Shown here: in pieces, positions 27,098-35,851 of the stretch
Layout of the letters: each line of letters starts with the position of its first letter
Numbering within the stretch: the stretch's first letter is position 1
Source: Xanthobacter sp. YC-JY1
Lineage (GTDB): Bacteria > Pseudomonadota > Alphaproteobacteria > Rhizobiales > Xanthobacteraceae
Length of the DNA stretch: 64,000 bases
Direction of reading: 5' to 3'
Assembly: GCF_021730305.1 (NCBI RefSeq)
Contig: NZ_CP032674.1
Location: 3,519,001 to 3,583,000 of the forward strand
Program-made: the position numbers and the translations under genes
Notes under the pieces: generated by a model
The model's database searches: none
What the model was told of the DNA's origin: nothing
What the model saw: only the letters and a program-made list of their open reading frames with translations

Positions 27098-29151
27098 TGG
27101 CGAGCTTCCACTTCCTGCGACCGGAATGGCTCCTGGCGTTGCTGCCGGCGGCGATCCTCGCCGCCCTGCTCCATCGCCGGCTGCGCGAGGGCAGCAATGA
27201 CTGGGCGCGCGAGGTGGACCCGCACCTCCTCGCCCACCTCGCTCTGCCGGGGCGGCGCGCCTCGGGCCAATGGCCGGCCGTGCTGCTGTTCGCTGGCTGG
27301 GTCGCCGCCGTCTTCGCCATGGCCGGCCCCACCTGGCAGAAGCTGCCCCAGCCGGTGACGGGCCGGCTCGATCCGCTGGTGATCGCGGTCAATCTGTCGC
27401 CGACCATGAACGCCCCCGACGCCAGCCCCTCGCGCCTCGTCGCCGCCCGCTACAAGATCGCCGACGTGCTGCAGCGCATGCGCGGCAGCGAGGTGGCGCT
27501 GGTGCTCTATTCCGACATCCCGTTCGCCGCCGCGCCGCTGACCGAGGACGCGCACGTGGTGGCGCAGATGCTGCCGGACCTTTCCACCAGCCTCATGCGC
27601 GGCAATGCCAATCGCCCGCAGGCCGCCATCGCCATGGCCGTGGACCTGCTCAAGGGCGCCGGTGCCATGAGCGGCCGCATCCTCCTCGTCACCGACGGGC
27701 CGGGCGACGAACCGGCCAAGACGCAGGCGGCAGCGAAGGCGGCCGCGGCTGAAGGCTACAAAGTGAACGTGATCGGCGTCGGCGCGGAGGGCGCCAATGG
27801 CGCGCCGGCTTTGGACACGGCGGCGCTGACGGCCATCGCCACGGCCGGACAGGGTGCCTACACGCCCCTCACTGCCGACGACCGCGACATCGCCTATGCC
27901 CTGCCCCCCGCAGCCAGCTCGAACGGCGCCGTCACCGATAGCGAGGGCTTCACCGCCGACGTGTGGGCGGACATGGGGCCCTACGTGCTGCTCCTGGCGG
28001 TGCTGCTCGCCCCCCTCGCCTTCCGTCGCGGCTGGATCGCCGTCCTCGCGCTTGCCGCACTCGGCGGCTTCGCGGCGCCGCAGCGGGCGCAGGCGCAGCC
28101 CCTGCCCCAGGGCTTGACGCAATCCCTGCCGCAGAGCTGGGCCGATATGTGGTGGCGCCCCGACCAGCAGGGCGCGGCGGACTACGCGAGGGGCGACTAC
28201 GCCGCCGCTGCGCAGAAGTTCGAAGACCCCACCTGGAAGGCCAATGCGCTCTACAAGGCCGGCGACTATTCCGGCGCCGCCGCCGCGCTCTCCCGCCTGC
28301 CGGGCGGCGACTACAACCGCGGCAACGCTTTGGCGCGCGCTGGGCAGCTGGAGCAGGCGGTGGCCGCCTACGACAAGGCGCTGGCCGCCAACCCTGACAA
28401 TGCCGACGCCAAGTTCAACCGCGATCTGGTGCAGAAACTGATCGACGCGAAGAAGAAGCAAGAGGAAGACAAGCAGAAGCAGGACCAGAAGCAGAACCAG
28501 GCTGGCGGCGGTGGGCAGGACCAGAACAAGGACCAGAAGCCCGACCCCAAATCCGACCAAAAGCAGAAGCAGGACCAGAAGCCCGGGGGGGACAAGCCGC
28601 AGGACGCGCAGAACAGCCCGCAGCCGGGTCCGCTCCCCCCGCCTGCACCGCTGCCGCCGCGCCGCCCGTCCGAGCTGGCGCAGCAGCAGCCCCAGCAACA
28701 GCCGACCCAGCCGCAGTCTCCGCCGCCCCAGGAGCAGGCCAGGCAGGCGCCGCCGCCCGATTCCCCTCCGCCCCCGCTGGCGCCGCAGGACCCGTCGCAG
28801 CCGCCGCAGGAGCCGGAGGTGATGGCCGGCGACGTGCCCGCCGCGCCGGTGACGCCCAAGGCCCCGCCCCCGCCCATGCCGGACGACAAGGACAATGGGC
28901 AGGACGCGGCGAAGCAGGATCCCAACTCCGCCTTCTCGGCGCCCCCGACCGCGCCCTCCCAGGTCGCGCAGCCGAAGCCGCCCCAGCCCACGCCGCAGGC
29001 GCCGCCGGCCGTGGCCTTCAGCGACGACGACCAGAGCCGCGAGCAGGCGCTGCGGCAGGTGCCGGACGATCCCGGCGGACTGCTGCGCGCGCGTATCCGG
29101 TCCCAGTATACCGGCGGGCCCGTATTCCTCTCCGAGGGGGATGCGCAATGA
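27097..29151 (+). CDS. BatB/BatC-like vWA-TPR fusion protein with long low-complexity tail
   Basis: A 684-residue protein: N-terminal TM segment (about 10-25) and another near 66-78, a vWA domain (about 90-270), a TM segment (about 295-320), TPR repeats (about 350-448; ANALYKAGDYSGAAAALSRLPGGDYNRGNALARAGQLEQAVAAYDKAL), then about 200 residues of Lys/Gln/Asp- and Pro/Gln-rich sequence. The metal site reads NLSPT (99-103) in place of DxSxS, so the first metal ligand is lost. Fusion of the BatB vWA part with BatC TPR repeats is common. The last codons overlap batD. Confidence 0.85.
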   Translation: MASFHFLRPEWLLALLPAAILAALLHRRLREGSNDWAREVDPHLLAHLALPGRRASGQWPAVLLFAGWVAAVFAMAGPTWQKLPQPVTGRLDPLVIAVNLSPTMNAPDASPSRLVAARYKIADVLQRMRGSEVALVLYSDIPFAAAPLTEDAHVVAQMLPDLSTSLMRGNANRPQAAIAMAVDLLKGAGAMSGRILLVTDGPGDEPAKTQAAAKAAAAEGYKVNVIGVGAEGANGAPALDTAALTAIATAGQGAYTPLTADDRDIAYALPPAASSNGAVTDSEGFTADVWADMGPYVLLLAVLLAPLAFRRGWIAVLALAALGGFAAPQRAQAQPLPQGLTQSLPQSWADMWWRPDQQGAADYARGDYAAAAQKFEDPTWKANALYKAGDYSGAAAALSRLPGGDYNRGNALARAGQLEQAVAAYDKALAANPDNADAKFNRDLVQKLIDAKKKQEEDKQKQDQKQNQAGGGGQDQNKDQKPDPKSDQKQKQDQKPGGDKPQDAQNSPQPGPLPPPAPLPPRRPSELAQQQPQQQPTQPQSPPPQEQARQAPPPDSPPPPLAPQDPSQPPQEPEVMAGDVPAAPVTPKAPPPPMPDDKDNGQDAAKQDPNSAFSAPPTAPSQVAQPKPPQPTPQAPPAVAFSDDDQSREQALRQVPDDPGGLLRARIRSQYTGGPVFLSEGDAQ

Positions 29152-30944
29152 TCCGCGCGGCGCTCCGCACCTGCCTTTTCGCGCTCGCCCTCGCGCTGTG
29201 GGCGACGGCCGCCCCCGCCGCATCGTTCAAGGCCACGGTGGAAAAGCCGCCGACGGACCAGGGCGACACTTTCGAGCTGGTGCTCAGCGTGATTGGGCGG
29301 GACAGCCTGGAGCCGCCCAACATCAGCCCCCTCAACAGGGATTTCGAGATTCTCGACCGCGGCAAGCGCAGCCGCATGGAGAGCGTCAACGGCCGCATGG
29401 TGGAGGTGAACGAATGGGTGCTGACGCTGGCGCCCAAGCGGGCCGGCCATCTCGTCATCCCGGCCCTCACCCTCGGCAGCGAGACGAGCGCACCCATTGA
29501 GATGGACGTGGCGCCCGGCTCCACCGCCGAGCCGCCTGACGACGGCCCCATCGCCCTCTCCGTGGATGTGCTGGGCACGCCGCCCTTCTACCTCCAGAGC
29601 GAGATTCCCGTGGTCGTGCGCATGTATGACCGCGTGGGCGCCCTGGAGGCCTCGGCCGACCAGCCGGCGGCGGAGGGCGCCACCTTCACCCCCGACGGGA
29701 CGCTGAAGCGCTTTTCCCGCATCTATGGCCGCCAGCGCTACCGTGTGGTGGAGCTGCGCTACATCATGCGGCCGCAGCGCACCGGCACCATCCAGATATC
29801 CTCGGTGGCCCTGCGCGCCTCCATCCCCGTGTCCCCGCCCGGCGCGCAGGAGCAGGCGCGCGCTATGGGACGCCCCGCCATGCCGTGGCTCGGCGGCGGC
29901 TTCGATGCGGGCCGCAAGGTCACGGTGTTCGCCAATCCGGTGGAGGTGACGATCCTGCCCCGCCCGGCCGGCGTCACCGGCTGGTTCCTCCCGGCACGCG
30001 CGGTGCGCCTCAAGGAGACCTGGAGCAGCCCGCCGGCCAAGGCGAAGGTGGGTGTCGCCCTCACCCGCACGCTGCGGCTGGAGGTGCAGGGCGCCAGCCC
30101 CGCCCAATTGCCGCCGCTGAAGCCGGCGGAGACGGACGGCGTGCGCCAGTATGCCGACGAGGAGCATCCCGAGGCGGCACAGGTGGGCGGCGCGCCCGGT
30201 GCCATCGCGGAAGTCCACATCAGCGTCGTGCCCACCCGTGCCGGGTCGATCACGCTGCCCGCCATCACCGTGCCCTGGTGGAACATCACCACCAACCGCG
30301 CCGAGACGGCCCAGCTGCCGCCGGTGACGCTGCAGGTGGCGGGAGCGGCCGATCCCGCCGGCATCGCCCCGCCCCCCGCACCCGCGAAAGACGCCCCCAA
30401 GCCGCAGGCGGCGCCGGCCGACGACGCCAGCCCCCTGCCGCTGCGCGATATCGCCGCCATCGCGCTGGTGGTGGTGATGATCGGCGGATTCCTGCTGTTC
30501 TCCGGCCGGCGCGCCGGGCGCAATGCCCGCGCCATTGCGGAGCCGACCGCAGGGCCCGTTGCCGCCCGACCCGCGCGCCCCGGCCGCCCGACCCCGACGC
30601 GCCCCGCCGTGCGCCGGCCGAGGCTCGCCGTGCCCGACGAGAAGACCGCCGCCGGCGCGGTGGAGGCCGCCTGCAAGGCCGGCCACGCCACGGCCGCCTA
30701 TCGCGCTTACCTCGACTGGAACCGCGCCTCAGGGCCGGGCCATGCGGGCACCGCTTCGGCCCGCACGCCGGCCATGGCGGCCGCGCTGCACGAGATCAGC
30801 CGCCATCTTTACGCGGGGGATGGGGACACCTGGGACGGCCACGGCTTCCGCTCCGCGTTTGCCGCCGAGCGCAAGGCCGCCCTGAAGCCTGCCAAGGCGC
30901 GCACCGCCCGGGGTCTCGCCCCGCTCTATCCCAAGGCGCGCTGA
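29148..30944 (+). CDS. BatD family protein
   Basis: A 598-residue protein with a signal peptide (LFALALALWATAAPAA), two immunoglobulin-like regions characteristic of BatD (SFKATVEKPPTDQGDTFELVLSVIG, LEPPNISPLNRDFEILDRGK; then a second half with TIQISSVALRASIPV), and one TM helix (about 435-452, IAAIALVVVMIGGFLLFSG) ahead of a basic cytoplasmic tail. It is the last gene of the MoxR/Bat operon. The periplasmic domain position suggests the complex acts on envelope targets, which remain unidentified. Confidence 0.87.
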   Translation: MIRAALRTCLFALALALWATAAPAASFKATVEKPPTDQGDTFELVLSVIGRDSLEPPNISPLNRDFEILDRGKRSRMESVNGRMVEVNEWVLTLAPKRAGHLVIPALTLGSETSAPIEMDVAPGSTAEPPDDGPIALSVDVLGTPPFYLQSEIPVVVRMYDRVGALEASADQPAAEGATFTPDGTLKRFSRIYGRQRYRVVELRYIMRPQRTGTIQISSVALRASIPVSPPGAQEQARAMGRPAMPWLGGGFDAGRKVTVFANPVEVTILPRPAGVTGWFLPARAVRLKETWSSPPAKAKVGVALTRTLRLEVQGASPAQLPPLKPAETDGVRQYADEEHPEAAQVGGAPGAIAEVHISVVPTRAGSITLPAITVPWWNITTNRAETAQLPPVTLQVAGAADPAGIAPPPAPAKDAPKPQAAPADDASPLPLRDIAAIALVVVMIGGFLLFSGRRAGRNARAIAEPTAGPVAARPARPGRPTPTRPAVRRPRLAVPDEKTAAGAVEAACKAGHATAAYRAYLDWNRASGPGHAGTASARTPAMAAALHEISRHLYAGDGDTWDGHGFRSAFAAERKAALKPAKARTARGLAPLYPKAR

Positions 30945-31041
30945 GGGGGCTGCGCCGCCCCAAAAAGCCCGCGCGGCGATTGAGCGGAAGCAACGACGCA
31001 CACCCACGTCGCCTGAGCGTACGGCGGAGCGCGTTCCCGCC

Positions 31042-31935
31042 CTACGTCCCGCCCCACACCCGCCGCATGTAATCGGTGAAGACCGTCACCGCCGGCGCGT
31101 GGACCGGAGTCGCCCAGGCGGCGCAGGTGATGAGCTTGTCGGCCACGTCGTCGAGGTCGCGGATGACGATGCCGCGCCGCTGCAGGTTGCGCACACAGCT
31201 CGCATAGACCGAGACCCCCGCCCCCGCCGCCACCAGGCCGAAAATGCCTTCGGAGGATGACGCCTCCTGCACAATGCGCGGGGTGAAGCCGGCGCGGTGG
31301 CAGACGGCGAAGAAAGCGGTGCGGAAGGCCCCCCAATTCTGCCCCGAGCCCAGCACGAACGGCTGGTCGGCGAGATCGGCGAGGCGCAGCACCCGCACGT
31401 TGGAGAGGGGATGGGTGATGGGCAGCAGCGCCACATAGCGGTTGTCGTCGAAGGCATAGCTCGCCATGCCCGCTTCCTCGAATGGGCCGATCATGAAGCC
31501 GATGTCGATGCGGTCTGCGAGCAGCGCCTCCTGCTGCTGCAGGGTCGGGGTGAAGGACAGTTCGAGCCGGATTTCCGGACGATAGCGGCTGAAGCTGTTG
31601 AGGAACTCCGGCAGCCGGCCGTTGATGGCGAAGTCCATGTAGCCGATGCGCAGCACACCCACCTCGCCGCCTGCCGTACGCCGCGCGCGGGTCACGGCCC
31701 GCTCCAGCCGCGCCAGCGCCTCCCGGCTTTCCGCAAGGAAGGCCTTCCCGGCCTCGGTGAGCACCACGGTGCGGGTGGTACGGGCGAACAGGGGCACGCC
31801 CACATCCTGCTCCAGATCGCGGATGAGGCGGCTCATGCCCGGCTGGGTCATGTGGGCCCGCTGGGCGGCACGGCCAAAATGCAGCTCCTCGGCGAGGAGC
31901 ACGAAACAGCGGACATGGCGAAGATCAAAGCGCAT
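31042..31935 (-). CDS. LysR-type transcriptional regulator
   Basis: A 297-residue LTTR: wHTH in the first 60 residues (HVRCFVLLAEELHFGRAAQRAHMTQPGMSRLIRDLEQDVGVPLF) and a periplasmic-binding-protein-like effector domain (GVLRIGYMDFAINGRLPEFLNSF onward). It is divergent from the isochorismatase-like hydrolase with a 126-bp AT-richer spacer, so it most likely controls that gene and perhaps the ABC/dipeptidase operon beyond. The effector is unknown. Confidence 0.88.
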   Translation of the reverse strand: MRFDLRHVRCFVLLAEELHFGRAAQRAHMTQPGMSRLIRDLEQDVGVPLFARTTRTVVLTEAGKAFLAESREALARLERAVTRARRTAGGEVGVLRIGYMDFAINGRLPEFLNSFSRYRPEIRLELSFTPTLQQQEALLADRIDIGFMIGPFEEAGMASYAFDDNRYVALLPITHPLSNVRVLRLADLADQPFVLGSGQNWGAFRTAFFAVCHRAGFTPRIVQEASSSEGIFGLVAAGAGVSVYASCVRNLQRRGIVIRDLDDVADKLITCAAWATPVHAPAVTVFTDYMRRVWGGT

Positions 31936-32061
31936 CGATATTCATACCAGAAAAATCATCAATAAGGCTGAAATTAGAATTTCCCAAGCCGGCCGACCTC
32001 GCCCAATCTTCTCCCTGCGAGCCCGGTGGCAACGGGCGGAAAATCATCAGGGATCAAGGAT

Positions 32062-32772
32062 ATGGCCTTCGAGGAAGACCTCGACGCAGCGCTGACGCGC
32101 GCCTTCGAGCAGGCAACCCAGCTCTATCAGCGCAACGGCTTCCAGCGGCGGGTCGGCTTCGGCCGGCGGCCGGCGCTCATCAATGTGGACCTTGCCAATG
32201 CGTGGACCCGGCCGGGCAACCCGTTCACCTGCGAGAAGATCGACGACGAGATCATCCCCGGCGTGCAGGCTCTGCTCGCCGCCTGCCGGCGCAACGGCCA
32301 TCCGGTGGTCCACGTCACCACCTGCTACCAGGTGACGGACGAGACCAAGGCCGCCACCGACATGGGCCTGTGGCACCACAAGATCCCGATCGAGGTGGTG
32401 GACCAGGCCAAGCCCGAGCTGTGGGCCATCGACAGCCGCATCGAGCCCGTGGCGGGCGAGCAGGTGCTCATCAAGAAGCGGGCCTCGGCCTTCCACGGCA
32501 CCTATCTCGCCGGCTTCCTGCGCGCCAACAACGTGGACACTATCCTCGTCACCGGCGTCACCGCCTCGGCCTGCGTGCGCACCACCCTGTGCGACGGCCT
32601 CGCCGAAGGCTTCCGCACCATCGCGGTGAAGGAATGCATCGGTGACCGGGTGCCCGGCGCGGTGGCGTGGAACCTGTTCGACATCGACGCCAAGTTCGCC
32701 GACGTGGAACCCCTGGAGCGCTGCATCGCCTATCTCGACGAGGTGGGCGGCAAGTCCAAGGCGGCCGCGTGA
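32062..32772 (+). CDS. Isochorismatase-fold hydrolase, N-carbamoylsarcosine amidase-like
   Basis: A 236-residue cysteine hydrolase. The catalytic triad is visible: D43 in ALINVDLANAW, K138 or K139 in VLIKKRASAFHGT, and C171 in GVTASACVRTT, with the expected cis-peptide VTAS. The N-terminal RNGFQRRVGFGRRPAL and the VDLANAWTRPGNPFTC segment resemble N-carbamoylsarcosine amidase more than nicotinamidase. That enzyme splits N-carbamoylsarcosine to sarcosine, CO2 and ammonia; the true substrate is not provable here. A sarcosine oxidase operon lies 9 kb to the left, and an importer operon follows directly. Confidence 0.8.
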   Translation: MAFEEDLDAALTRAFEQATQLYQRNGFQRRVGFGRRPALINVDLANAWTRPGNPFTCEKIDDEIIPGVQALLAACRRNGHPVVHVTTCYQVTDETKAATDMGLWHHKIPIEVVDQAKPELWAIDSRIEPVAGEQVLIKKRASAFHGTYLAGFLRANNVDTILVTGVTASACVRTTLCDGLAEGFRTIAVKECIGDRVPGAVAWNLFDIDAKFADVEPLERCIAYLDEVGGKSKAAA

Positions 32773-32786
32773 CCCTCTCCAACCGC

Positions 32787-32898
32787 CGTCATGCCCCGGC
32801 TTGTCCGGGGCATCCACCCGGCCGCCCGAGCCGCCACAGCAGGACGGGAGCCGCCCCGGCCCACCCGTGGATCCCCCGGACAAGCCGGGGGATGACGG
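32787..32898. repeat. RIME-like palindromic repeat element, copy 1
   Basis: Two inverted half-units: CGTCATGCCCCGGCTTGTCC at the left end (32787-32806) and the near reverse complement ending in GATGACGG at the right (to 32898). Each half folds by itself (CCCCGGC/TTGT/CCGGGG type stem) and the halves also pair with each other. Similar intergenic mosaic palindromes are dispersed in Hyphomicrobiales genomes. A second copy lies at 37965-38074. Confidence 0.85.
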
Positions 32899-33004
32899 TC
32901 GGTCTAAGTGCGGAAAGGGCGTTCGCACACGAGTGACTTCCCGGTGGCGCTTCCCGCGCCGCCGGCTTCTGCGTTCGACTTCAAATCATAATCCAGAGGC
33001 GAAC

Positions 33005-34072
33005 ATGACCAAGCTCATCGACCAGCTCACCGGCGCCCCCTCCCGCCGCGCCGTCCTCGCCGGCCTCGGCGCAGGCGCAGCCGCCATCTCACTGCCCGGC
33101 CTTGCGCGCGCGCAGGACAAGACCCTCGTCGTCTCCAACTGGGGCGGCGACTGGAATGAACGCACCATCAAGTTCGTGGAAGCCCCGCTCGTGGAGAGCC
33201 AGGGCATCAAGATCGTCCGCGACCTCGGCATGGAGCCTGAGCGCAAGGCGAAGCTGATCGCCGAGAAGCGGCTGCGGCGCGGCACCATCGACGTCATCCA
33301 CATCAACGAGGGCGACAGCGTCGAGCTCTACGGCCAGGAGGTGATCGAGAACATCGATTTCTCCAAGGTGCCTAACTATGCGAGCGTCGTCCCCGCGCTG
33401 AAGTCCAAGCCCTTCTTCGTTCCGTGGCTCTATAGCGGCGTGACCATCATCTACAACAAGGACAAGGTGCCGAACCCGCCCAAGTCCTATGCCGAGCTAT
33501 GGGACAAGAAATGGGCCGGCAAGATCGGCCTCACCAACCAGCTCTATTTCAACTACATCATGATGGCCGGCCTCATCAAAGGCGGCAACGTCACCAATAC
33601 CGAAGAAGGCAAGGCCCGCCTCGTCGAGCTGAAGGAACTCACCCAGCCGCGCATCTACGCCGCGCACCAGCAGCTCGGCGCCGGCCTCGTCAATGGGGAG
33701 GTGGACATCGCGGTGAACTACAAGGCGCGCGGCCTGCAATGGGCCAATGACGGCGCCCCCCTCGCCATCGGCTACCCGTCCGAAGGCGCCATCGCGGTGA
33801 TGTTCGGCGCGGCTTTGCCGAAGAAGGCGCCGAGCCCGGATTTGTCCCTGATCTATTTCAACGCCATGCTGGACCCCAAGGCCATGGCCGGCCTTGCCGG
33901 CGCCAGCTTCTACGCCCCGGCCAACAGCAAGGCGGAGCTTTCGCCCGAACTCAAGGCGAAGGTGGACTTCACCGCCGCCGAAGCCGCCGCGCTGAAGTTT
34001 CCCGATTACGCGCACGTGGCCAAGAATACGGCGGAATGGCTGGAGTGGTGGAACAAGAACATCGCCCGCTGA
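33005..34072 (+). CDS. ABC transporter substrate-binding protein, spermidine/putrescine (PotD) type
   Basis: A 355-residue protein with a twin-arginine-type signal (SRRAVLAGLGAGAAAISLPG, then ARAQ), implying Tat export of a folded protein. The mature part starts KTLVVSNWGGDWNERTIKFVEAPL and contains VPWLYSGVTIIYNKDKVPNPPKSYAELWDKKWAGKIGL, typical of family 1 (PotD/YdcS-like) binding proteins. It feeds the two permeases and ATPase that follow. Ligand unknown; dipeptidase and amidase neighbours suggest an amide, betaine or polyamine-like compound. Confidence 0.88.
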   Translation: MTKLIDQLTGAPSRRAVLAGLGAGAAAISLPGLARAQDKTLVVSNWGGDWNERTIKFVEAPLVESQGIKIVRDLGMEPERKAKLIAEKRLRRGTIDVIHINEGDSVELYGQEVIENIDFSKVPNYASVVPALKSKPFFVPWLYSGVTIIYNKDKVPNPPKSYAELWDKKWAGKIGLTNQLYFNYIMMAGLIKGGNVTNTEEGKARLVELKELTQPRIYAAHQQLGAGLVNGEVDIAVNYKARGLQWANDGAPLAIGYPSEGAIAVMFGAALPKKAPSPDLSLIYFNAMLDPKAMAGLAGASFYAPANSKAELSPELKAKVDFTAAEAAALKFPDYAHVAKNTAEWLEWWNKNIAR

Positions 34073-34083
34073 GCGAGGCCGAC

Positions 34084-35025
34084 ATGACCTCCTCGGCAAG
34101 TTCGGGCCCGGCAACCTCCGGCGCCACCGCGCCGGTGGCGACAGCTTCCCCGCCTGCACCGCGCGGGCGGGAGGGGCGGCGGCTCGCCCCCGCCTACGGC
34201 CTCACGGCGCCGGCCACGATCTTCGTGCTACTGGCACTGATTGGGCCGCTCGCGCTCATGTTCCGCTATTCGCTGAACCGGTTCGTGCCGGGGCAGATGA
34301 TGGTGGAGGCGCTGACGCTCGACAATTACGCGCGCTTCTTCGCCGACAGCTTCTATCAGGAGGTGCTGGGCACCACGCTGTGGATCTCCGCCCTCTCCAC
34401 CCTCCTCTGCCTCGTGGCGGGCTTTCCGGTCGCCTATTTTCTGGTGCGGCAGGCAAGCGACAAGTGGAAGGGCCGGCTGCTCCTGCTCATCGTGCTGCCT
34501 CTGCTCATGGGCAATGCGGTGCGGACGGCCGCGTGGATGGTCATCCTCGGCGACAAGGGCCTGTTCAACGCCGTCATCGGCGCCATCGGCATCTCGCCGG
34601 TGAAGCTGATGTACACGCCCACCGCCGTGGTCATCGGCCTCGTCTCGGTGCTGCTGCCCTTCATGATCGTGACGCTGCAAAGCGTCATCGAGGGCATCGA
34701 CGCGAACCTTGAGTCCGCCGCCCAGTCGCTCGGCGCCTCCCACCTCACGGTGCTCCGTCGCGTGGTGCTGCCCTTGGCGCTGCCCGGCATCCTCGCGGGG
34801 ACGATGCTCTGCTTCATCCTCTCCATGAACGCCTATGCGACGCCGGTGCTCATTGGCGGACCGAGCTTCCACATGATGGCGCCCACCGTCTACCAGCAGG
34901 TGGCCAAGGCCATGAACTGGCCCTTCGGCGCGGCGCTCGCCTTCGTGCTGATGGCGGTGACCCTGGTGCTCACCACCACCGCCAACGTTCTGGTGCAGCG
35001 CCGCTACCGGCGCTGGAGCGAGTGA
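34084..35025 (+). CDS. ABC transporter permease (PotB-like)
   Basis: A 313-residue inner-membrane permease with a Ser/Ala/Pro-rich N-terminal tail, six predicted TM helices and the EAA loop LESAAQSLGASHLTVLRRVVLPLALPGI (about 214-241). It pairs with the next permease. The gap to the binding-protein gene is 11 bp. Confidence 0.9.
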   Translation: MTSSASSGPATSGATAPVATASPPAPRGREGRRLAPAYGLTAPATIFVLLALIGPLALMFRYSLNRFVPGQMMVEALTLDNYARFFADSFYQEVLGTTLWISALSTLLCLVAGFPVAYFLVRQASDKWKGRLLLLIVLPLLMGNAVRTAAWMVILGDKGLFNAVIGAIGISPVKLMYTPTAVVIGLVSVLLPFMIVTLQSVIEGIDANLESAAQSLGASHLTVLRRVVLPLALPGILAGTMLCFILSMNAYATPVLIGGPSFHMMAPTVYQQVAKAMNWPFGAALAFVLMAVTLVLTTTANVLVQRRYRRWSE

Positions 35026-35032
35026 GGGGCAA

Positions 35033-35839
35033 ATGGGACTTCTCGCCGTCAACCGCATCTATGCCGCCATCACCGCCCTGGTGCTCGCCTTCGTGGTGCT
35101 GCCGCTGGGCGCGGTGATCTGGGTCAGCTTCTTCGCCAACCGCATCCTCTCCTTCCCGGCCACCGGCTACACGCTGGACTGGTACGTGCGCGCCTGGCAG
35201 CTCGATTCCTTCCGCAACGGCTTCATCACCAGCGTCGAGACGGCGCTGGTGGCGGTGGCCCTCTCGCTGGCGCTGGGCGTGCCGGCCAGCCTCGCGCTGG
35301 TGCGCTATCGCTTCCCCGGGCGCGACGCCATCCAGACCCTGCTGCTCTCGCCCATGGTGGTGCCGGGCATCGTCGGCGGCGCCGCGCTGTTCATGGCCTT
35401 CATCGAGCTGGAGATCCTGCTGGACGTGGACATCTCCGGCACCCTGCCGGGCCTGTTCGTGGCCCACGGCCTCATCGCTTTGCCGTGGACCGTGCGCCTC
35501 GTCACCGCCTCGCTGGTGGGCATGAGCCCGTCCTACGAGGAAGCGGCGCAATCGCTGGGGGCGGGCCGGCTCACCACCTTCTTCCGGGTGACGCTGCCCA
35601 TCATCAAGCCGGGCATCGTGGCGGCGGCACTCTTCTCCTTCGTCATCTCTTTCATCGATCTGGAGAAGTCGATCTTCCTCGTGGGGCCGGGGCGCACCAC
35701 GCTGCAGATCGCGCTCGTCTCCTATCTCGAATGGAATCTGGATTCGACGGTGGCGGCGGTGGCCACCGTGCAGATCCTCATCATCGGCGTGCTGCTCCTC
35801 GTCTCGGACCGCTACGCCCGCCTCTCCCGCGCCTTCTGA
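35033..35839 (+). CDS. ABC transporter permease (PotC-like)
   Basis: A 268-residue permease with six TM helices and EAA loop YEEAAQSLGAGRLTTFFRVTLPIIKPGI (about 169-196). Together with the PotB-like partner it forms the membrane channel. Only 7 bp separate it from the upstream permease, and it has a good GGGGC-type context before ATG 35033. Confidence 0.9.
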   Translation: MGLLAVNRIYAAITALVLAFVVLPLGAVIWVSFFANRILSFPATGYTLDWYVRAWQLDSFRNGFITSVETALVAVALSLALGVPASLALVRYRFPGRDAIQTLLLSPMVVPGIVGGAALFMAFIELEILLDVDISGTLPGLFVAHGLIALPWTVRLVTASLVGMSPSYEEAAQSLGAGRLTTFFRVTLPIIKPGIVAAALFSFVISFIDLEKSIFLVGPGRTTLQIALVSYLEWNLDSTVAAVATVQILIIGVLLLVSDRYARLSRAF

Positions 35840-35851
35840 GGAGCGAGCCAC

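Noticed and set aside
28441-28760. A tandem DNA repeat or repeat-expansion region in the BatB-like gene
   Set aside because: The nucleotide sequence is irregular; the low complexity is at the protein level (K/Q/D then P/Q) and no fixed DNA unit repeats.
30945-31041. An intrinsic terminator between batD and the LysR gene
   Set aside because: A short GGGGC/GCCCC pairing is followed by A residues on the plus strand, and on the minus strand no T tract follows it, so it does not fit a terminator in either direction.
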